Assembly: GCA_030746295.1 (NCBI GenBank)
Contig: JASLMY010000242.1
Span: forward strand, 1 to 7,553
DNA: 7,553 nucleotides
From: Alphaproteobacteria bacterium
GTDB taxonomy: Bacteria; Pseudomonadota; Alphaproteobacteria; GCA-2731375
Reading direction: 5' to 3'
Each line of letters opens with the position of its first letter. Position 1 is the stretch's first letter. Below the pieces are notes generated by a model that saw nothing but the letters and a program-made list of their open reading frames with translations, was not told the origin of the DNA and did not search any database. Made by a program: the position numbers and the translations under genes. Below, piece by piece: positions 6,406-7,553 of the stretch.

Positions 6406-7151
6406 GCCGCGAGCTCACCTACCTAGAGGCCTTGAACGAGGCCCTGACCCAGGAGATGGCGCGCGATGCGTCGATCCTCATGCTGGGCGGCCAGGGCCAT
6501 TTGCCGGTGACTTATATCGTCATGGGCTCGGGCGCCGGCGTCGGCCGGGCCGGCCAGCACTCCGACAACCCCTACCCCTTCCTCGTCCATGCCGGCATCA
6601 AGTCGGTGCTGCCGGCGACGCCGGCGGACGCCAAGGGCCTGACCATCGCCGCCATCCGCGAGGACGACCCCGTCGCGGTCTTCGTCTCGGCTTCGGCGCT
6701 CGCCGACCGCGGCCCGGTGCCGGAGGCGGCCGAACCGGTGCCGCTCGGCCAGGGCGTGCTGCGGCGGGAAGGCGACCGGGTCACGGTGGTCGCGGTCGGC
6801 CACATGCTCAAGCCCGCGCTCGCCGTGGCGGAGGAACTCGCGGCCGACGGCATCGAGATCGCGGTCTGGGAGCCGCGCTCGCTCCTGCCGCTCGACAAGG
6901 AAGGCCTCGCCGCCGCCGTTGCCATGACCGGCCGGACGGTATTGTTCGATGATTCGGCCCGCAGCTGCGGCTTCGCGGCGGAGCTGGGAAGCGTCGTCGC
7001 CGAACGCTGCTTCTCCTCCCTGAAGGCGCCATTGCGCCGGGTCACCCGCGCCGACGTCACCATCCCCTTCGCCCGCGAGATCGAGGCCCCACTGCTGCCC
7101 GACGTCGAGCGCCTGAAGGACGCCGTCCGCGCTGTCGCCGCCTGGAAGTAA
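6402..7151 (+). CDS. TPP-dependent dehydrogenase E1 component, beta subunit, with internal in-frame deletion
   Basis: This 249-residue protein is about 75-85 residues shorter than the 325-335 usual for E1 beta subunits. The N-terminus is normal (LTYLEALNEALTQEMARDASI). At residues 28-31 (about 6483-6494) the text jumps from ILMLG, which normally continues as GEDVG, directly to GGQGHLPVTYIVMGSGAG, which normally follows YMSGG. The block between them in relatives holds the P-I-S-E segment with the catalytic glutamate contacting the TPP aminopyrimidine, and the GAA-G-A-MAGLRP-VE strand-helix region. The rest is intact: GQHSDN with the conserved histidine at 53, PATPADAKGL near 71-80, and a complete transketolase C-terminal domain ending IPFAREIEAPLLPDVERL. 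The two halves share one frame with no stop. As it stands, TPP-dependent catalysis is unlikely. It could be a deletion pseudogene, an assembly error or a divergent functional form. Its ATG overlaps the E1 alpha stop as ATGA. No E2 or E3 gene follows. Confidence 0.85.
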   Translation: MSRELTYLEALNEALTQEMARDASILMLGGQGHLPVTYIVMGSGAGVGRAGQHSDNPYPFLVHAGIKSVLPATPADAKGLTIAAIREDDPVAVFVSASALADRGPVPEAAEPVPLGQGVLRREGDRVTVVAVGHMLKPALAVAEELAADGIEIAVWEPRSLLPLDKEGLAAAVAMTGRTVLFDDSARSCGFAAELGSVVAERCFSSLKAPLRRVTRADVTIPFAREIEAPLLPDVERLKDAVRAVAAWK

Positions 7152-7232
7152 GAATGATCGGTTTTCGTCGTAACTTCCGAATGTGTTGAGACGGTAATCA
7201 CCTGACAGTCGACGAGTAGTCTCCTGTCGTAC

Positions 7233-7553
7233 TTATTTCCTTAAGGTCGCGTTTCTTGTTGACAACGCGTTCCTCACTTCCATTGAGGATATTCCAAAGT
7301 TGAGTCCCACGTGTCCTTCCTTGACCAACGAGCGTTGAGTCGCCACCCCTATAACGTCTCCGTTCAGGTTTATGATCGGACCGCCACTATTCCCTTTGTT
7401 CACGGTTGCATCAATTTGCACCCACCACATACCACCTTCACGCTGCCTCAATTGGCTGACTACACCGGTCGTCAAGGTGCCCTCTGACCTGAGCCCCGAA
7501 AGTTCCCTCATCTGATAGGAGAGTCCGTCATAGAGGAGACGGATATGAGGCAA
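7233..7553 (-). CDS. Trypsin/HtrA-like serine protease, C-terminal fragment (runs off right edge)
   Basis: The last 107 codons of the frame, from the right edge to TAA 7235-7233, encode the end of a trypsin-like peptidase domain. GTLTTGVVSQLRQREGG corresponds to the strand before the catalytic loop in HtrA-like proteases. DATVNKGNSGGPIINLNGDV contains the nucleophile serine (fragment residue 56) in the GNSGGP motif. GLNFGISSMEVRNAL matches the family's G-x-x-F-x-I-P strand and following helix, except that serine replaces the usual proline. The protein ends about 20 residues later, so there is no PDZ domain after the protease domain. The first codon at the edge is TTG but is probably internal; the His and Asp of the triad, and any signal peptide or partner domain, lie outside the window. 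Composition is about 50% GC by hand count of two lines, against about 75% in the preceding operon, which suggests a different origin. It converges on the E1 operon. Confidence 0.8.
   Translation of the reverse strand: MPHIRLLYDGLSYQMRELSGLRSEGTLTTGVVSQLRQREGGMWWVQIDATVNKGNSGGPIINLNGDVIGVATQRSLVKEGHVGLNFGISSMEVRNALSTRNATLRK

Noticed and set aside
7204..7228. GACAG...CTGTC inverted repeat downstream of the protease gene as a terminator
   Set aside because: Only five base pairs with a 15-base loop and no T-tract. Too weak to call.
7480..7553. Possible frameshift near the start of the protease fragment, since another frame reads SYPSPL, reminiscent of the GYP strand seen before this region in trypsin-like proteases
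   Set aside because: The evidence is six residues at the window edge, and the current frame may simply hold a family-specific insertion. It cannot be judged without upstream sequence.

Overview
The window looks like the chromosome of a GC-rich alphaproteobacterium. Two 60-base lines counted by hand show the contrast: about 75% GC in the dehydrogenase region against about 50% at the far right. The gene families fit this: an FNR/FixK-type regulator, acetoacetyl-CoA synthetase, EamA transporters and adenylate-forming ligases beside TPP-dependent E1 subunits. The lineage is an inference from gene content and composition; no rRNA or other marker gene is present.

Layout. (1) 1-875, minus strand: the N-terminal 291 residues of an acetoacetyl-CoA synthetase that runs off the left edge. 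(2) 999-1901, plus: a ten-helix EamA/DMT permease, divergent from the first gene; a perfect 9-bp dyad lies between them. (3) 1902-2123: a convergent gap with a 93-bp imperfect palindromic repeat and small hairpins. (4) 2124-2864, minus: an OmpR/PhoB-type response regulator with no histidine kinase beside it. Three phased GTGAC repeats lie just upstream of its start. (5) 3034-3762, plus: a Crp/Fnr-family regulator with an FNR-like recognition helix but an incomplete set of FNR cysteines. It is followed by two hairpins, the second a textbook intrinsic terminator. (6) 3864-7151, plus: a tight three-gene operon encoding an acyl/aryl-CoA ligase, a TPP-dependent dehydrogenase E1 alpha and an E1 beta. 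(7) 7233-7553, minus: the C-terminal part of a trypsin/HtrA-like serine protease, in DNA with clearly lower GC.

How the genes may work together. The ligase and the two E1 subunits are almost certainly co-transcribed: 4 bases separate the first two, and the last two overlap at ATGA. The E1 pair belongs to the acetoin/pyruvate/branched-chain 2-oxo acid dehydrogenase class, but no E2 or E3 gene follows. The most striking point is that E1 beta lacks, in frame, about 75-85 residues that relatives have. The missing block should contain the catalytic glutamate that activates TPP. This gene is therefore an in-frame-deleted derivative, a pseudogene, an assembly artefact or a real divergent form. The left-hand genes (ketone-body activation, drug/metabolite export) look like ordinary housekeeping or accessory metabolism.

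No CRISPR array, tRNA, rRNA, transposase or recognisable defence system was seen. Apart from the E1 beta lesion, the composition change at the right end and several regulatory-looking repeats, this is a fairly ordinary stretch of chromosome.
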